This document shows positions 24,849 through 26,961 of a stretch of DNA of 26,961 bases, one piece after another. The stretch's first letter is position 1. The number at the start of each line of letters is the position of its first letter. The DNA comes from Elusimicrobiota bacterium (GTDB lineage Bacteria; CG03; SLGR01; PWQF01). Position numbers and translations under genes: made by a program. Below the pieces are notes generated by a model, which was not told where the DNA came from, did no database searches, and saw only the letters and a program-made list of their open reading frames with translations. Location of the stretch: assembly GCA_003557485.1 (NCBI GenBank), contig PWOI01000190.1, positions 1 to 26,961 on the forward strand, given 5' to 3'.

Positions 24849-26669
24849 CCTTCTCATACCTTCTCGCCTAAAACCACTTTTATAAGCAAAAAGGTTTCCA
24901 TAATAGTACCTGTAAAAGTCCATACCCCATTCCCCATAAATATCATATATATGATCTTCAATTGCTGAAACCCTTTCAGTATCGCCCTTTAAATAGAATA
25001 TATATATAAGTGAAATCATTGCCGTCAGGTTCTCAGCTTTCTCATACTCGTCAGGTTTTAGCATATAATATTGGTAATCATTACCCAGATTTCCTTTTTC
25101 AAGCAGCGCCTCAACATTGCTCCTGTTATTAACAACATTAAGAACCGTAAATAAAGTATAACTTGCAAAAAAAAATAACGTGAGATAAGTAAATATGCGC
25201 AAGGGTTTTCCACTGCGCAAGTCTTTATTATTCCAGAAATTAAACTCCGTTTTTTTGACGCGTGTAAGGAGGATATGAGATAGATATCCGAATACAATAA
25301 GCAAAGGCAGCATAAGCCTTAATTTCATATCCAGATCCCTTAGCATAAAAACCTGAAATATGTAAAGTATATTCACAACTCTCAGTGAAAGCGGAACGGG
25401 GTTTAAAATATACTCGAAAACAATATCTGTCATATATTCTGTAATCACCAAAAAATTCCAGAGAACACATATTATAGAAGTAAGGATCAGGACAGCTCTT
25501 ATACGCCTGTGCTTAAAGTATGATATTACAACCCCCAGCAGAATTACAAAAACAGTCAACTCCGTAACCAGTATCCTGGCACCCGGGGTTCCCAGGCCCC
25601 AGGCAAACCTGAGAGACGTAATCACCAGTTTAAAAACAAGTAACCCGCCCAGGAACAGTATCATCAGATCCCGGTTTTTCCGTTCGGGGCTTTCGCGGCT
25701 TTTCAATACGTTCCATCCCGCTACTGCTACTCCCGCCATACATATATAAAGCAGCGGAGAGGTATAGAAAAATCCGTGATAGCGGGAAAACATCTGTTCC
25801 AGAAAATAGCTATCTCTAAGGTTTATTACACCAAACTCTCCCATGTGGAGCCTTCCGTATTTTATGTAGTCGTTTATCGTTTTTAAAACCATGGGAGGCA
25901 ATACCCCAAAAAGAAAAAACAGCCCTTTCTTCCAGTCAGTTCTTTTTTGGTATAACAGCCATAAAAAAACACAGCCTATAAAGAAAGGAAGAAACCATAC
26001 GTCGACCTTAACCACCATAGCTATCCCTAAAAATACTCCGAACAGAAACCAGTGTTCTTTTTCGGCTGCGGCAACATACCGGAAATACCATATCGTCAAA
26101 GTCAGGAAAAGCATTGCGATGACATTCGCATTTCCTACTTCGTAAAATGTAAAGAAAAAGATCGGGGTACCGAAGAAAACTATAACTGAAGCAATAAGGG
26201 AAATATAATTTGAAAAAAATGCCCGGGCTATCAGGAAACTCAAAAAAAGAGCAATAACTCCGAAAACCACTGTACTGAATGAAAGAGCGCACAGGGTAAG
26301 TTCCTCCCATGTATAAGAAGAATAAAAATTTAAACCCAGTATTCTGTCAAAAAAATGCAAAGCCCGCGCATACACATAAAATGGGACCCACAGGACTATC
26401 CCTCCATGGTTATGCTGGGTGGGAAGGTTATAGGTCGGTGATACGCCGTATGTCCCGTCGGGGAACACATACGGATACCTCTCGTCAATATACCTTACTG
26501 GGTTAAGATCCCGGTCCTCAACAACACTTCTTGTATACGCATAATAAATAGGCATATCGGGACCTTCGAAGTTGGTCGTAAATGAAAAAAATCCAATCAG
26601 TAAAACTGTAAGAAGAGAAAAATATATAACCTTTTCTGTGGAAAGAAAACCAAACTTTTTTTCGGGCAT
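24813..26669 (-). CDS. GT-C-type polytopic membrane glycosyltransferase
   Basis: The protein has 618 residues. A first hydrophobic helix (about 14-31) leads to an external loop with G-P-D-M-P (Asp38) and E-D-R-D (51-54), then Y-N-L-P-T-Q-H-N-H-G around 79-88, a pattern seen in GT39/ArnT-like proteins. Ten or so more membrane segments follow up to about residue 500, then a soluble C-terminal part of about 110 residues with helical character. It probably transfers a polyprenyl-linked sugar outside the membrane. The ATG is preceded by AAAGGA at five bases. It is separate from the other envelope runs and has its own upstream region of at least 292 bp. Sugar donor and acceptor are unknown. Confidence 0.7.
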   Translation of the reverse strand: MPEKKFGFLSTEKVIYFSLLTVLLIGFFSFTTNFEGPDMPIYYAYTRSVVEDRDLNPVRYIDERYPYVFPDGTYGVSPTYNLPTQHNHGGIVLWVPFYVYARALHFFDRILGLNFYSSYTWEELTLCALSFSTVVFGVIALFLSFLIARAFFSNYISLIASVIVFFGTPIFFFTFYEVGNANVIAMLFLTLTIWYFRYVAAAEKEHWFLFGVFLGIAMVVKVDVWFLPFFIGCVFLWLLYQKRTDWKKGLFFLFGVLPPMVLKTINDYIKYGRLHMGEFGVINLRDSYFLEQMFSRYHGFFYTSPLLYICMAGVAVAGWNVLKSRESPERKNRDLMILFLGGLLVFKLVITSLRFAWGLGTPGARILVTELTVFVILLGVVISYFKHRRIRAVLILTSIICVLWNFLVITEYMTDIVFEYILNPVPLSLRVVNILYIFQVFMLRDLDMKLRLMLPLLIVFGYLSHILLTRVKKTEFNFWNNKDLRSGKPLRIFTYLTLFFFASYTLFTVLNVVNNRSNVEALLEKGNLGNDYQYYMLKPDEYEKAENLTAMISLIYIFYLKGDTERVSAIEDHIYDIYGEWGMDFYRYYYGNLFAYKSGFRREGMRRLQYLLSKIPGY

Positions 26670-26961
26670 AATTATCCTTTAAAACGGCATTGACATGCTA
26701 CATATTTACTTATATATCTCGCGCGAGTTAATTCTTTCTCTTTATTTTTAAATTAAAGTTGGAAAACTAAATGTATTCTAAATTTACTTGATAATTATAT
26801 CAATTTAACACAGCATTGACAATTGAACGCATTAAATAATTTGGAAATAGGAATAGACATCGTAACCCCCTGGAGCGGAAATACAGATTAACAAAGCTAT
26901 TATGTATAGGTAAAAAAAAGTGGCTAGAGCTGGAACGGCAGGTTAATAGTCATAAGCGGAG
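26670..26961. other. Non-coding right end, 292 bp
   Basis: This AT-rich stretch lies upstream of the GT-C gene. It contains a plus-strand promoter-like pair (26690-26718), a GC-rich palindrome CTCGCGCGAG (26718-26727), a dyad TTGATA-ATTA-TATCAA (26788-26803) and a second TTGACA (26816-26821) with only a weak -10. No coding frame or RNA gene is recognised up to the window edge. Confidence 0.5.
26690..26727 (+). promoter_or_regulatory. Promoter-like pair with adjoining CTCGCGCGAG palindrome
   Basis: TTGACA (26690-26695) and TATATC (26713-26718) are 17 bp apart on the plus strand, pointing away from the GT-C gene toward the window edge. A perfect 10-bp GC-rich palindrome begins at the last base of the -10. 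The target transcript is not in the window. Confidence 0.33.

Noticed and set aside
1-26961. CRISPR array, tRNA, rRNA or intact insertion sequence
   Set aside because: No regularly spaced repeats, cloverleaf-compatible segments, rRNA-like stretches or transposase frames were found on reading both strands.

Overview
This window looks like a chromosomal surface-glycan and cell-envelope region from an uncultured Gram-negative-type bacterium. The mix of YfhO-like membrane proteins, SGNH hydrolases fused to TPR repeats, SPASM-type radical SAM proteins and GT-C membrane proteins resembles candidate phyla such as Omnitrophota. That placement is an impression from gene content: there is no rRNA or other marker to confirm it. 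I see no tRNA, rRNA, CRISPR array or intact transposase.

Layout. 1-1021: a shortened SGNH hydrolase gene whose 3' end runs into a small inverted-repeat element. 1022-2141: a PPC-domain protein (DUF296) and a ribonuclease HI with overlapping reading frames. 2187-8315: a minus-strand run of YfhO-like protein, GT2 glycosyltransferase, GT-C membrane protein and radical SAM protein, mostly overlapping end to start. 8392-15316: SGNH-TPR protein, GT-C membrane protein, SPASM radical SAM protein and a second YfhO-like protein, also minus strand. 15317-15579: an AT-rich divergent promoter region. 15580-18329: plus-strand genes for a small helical-repeat protein, a GT2 enzyme and an intact SGNH-TPR protein. 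18355-23025: a tight minus-strand operon of Gfo/Idh/MocA oxidoreductase, nitrilase-superfamily amidohydrolase, PP-loop N-acetyl-sugar amidotransferase and NodU-type carbamoyltransferase. 23026-23383: a second divergent regulatory region. 23384-24802: a B12-binding-type radical SAM protein (plus). 24813-26669: a GT-C membrane protein (minus), convergent with it. 26670-26961: non-coding.

How the genes may work together. The 18355-23025 operon reads as a cytoplasmic sugar-tailoring pathway: oxidise a nucleotide sugar, convert an acetamido group to an acetamidino group, and carbamoylate. The amidohydrolase overlaps the PP-loop gene by 4 bp, which recalls the two domains of glutamine-dependent NAD synthetase (nitrilase-fold glutaminase plus PP-loop synthetase). 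I propose it as a possible ammonia source for sugar amidination. The GT2 enzymes would make polyprenyl-phosphate sugars, the GT-C and YfhO-like proteins would use them outside the membrane, and the membrane-anchored SGNH-TPR proteins could edit acyl groups there. All of this coupling is inference.

Three SGNH-TPR paralogs sit in one window in three states: intact, nucleophile Ser replaced by Thr, and truncated before the catalytic Asp-His block.
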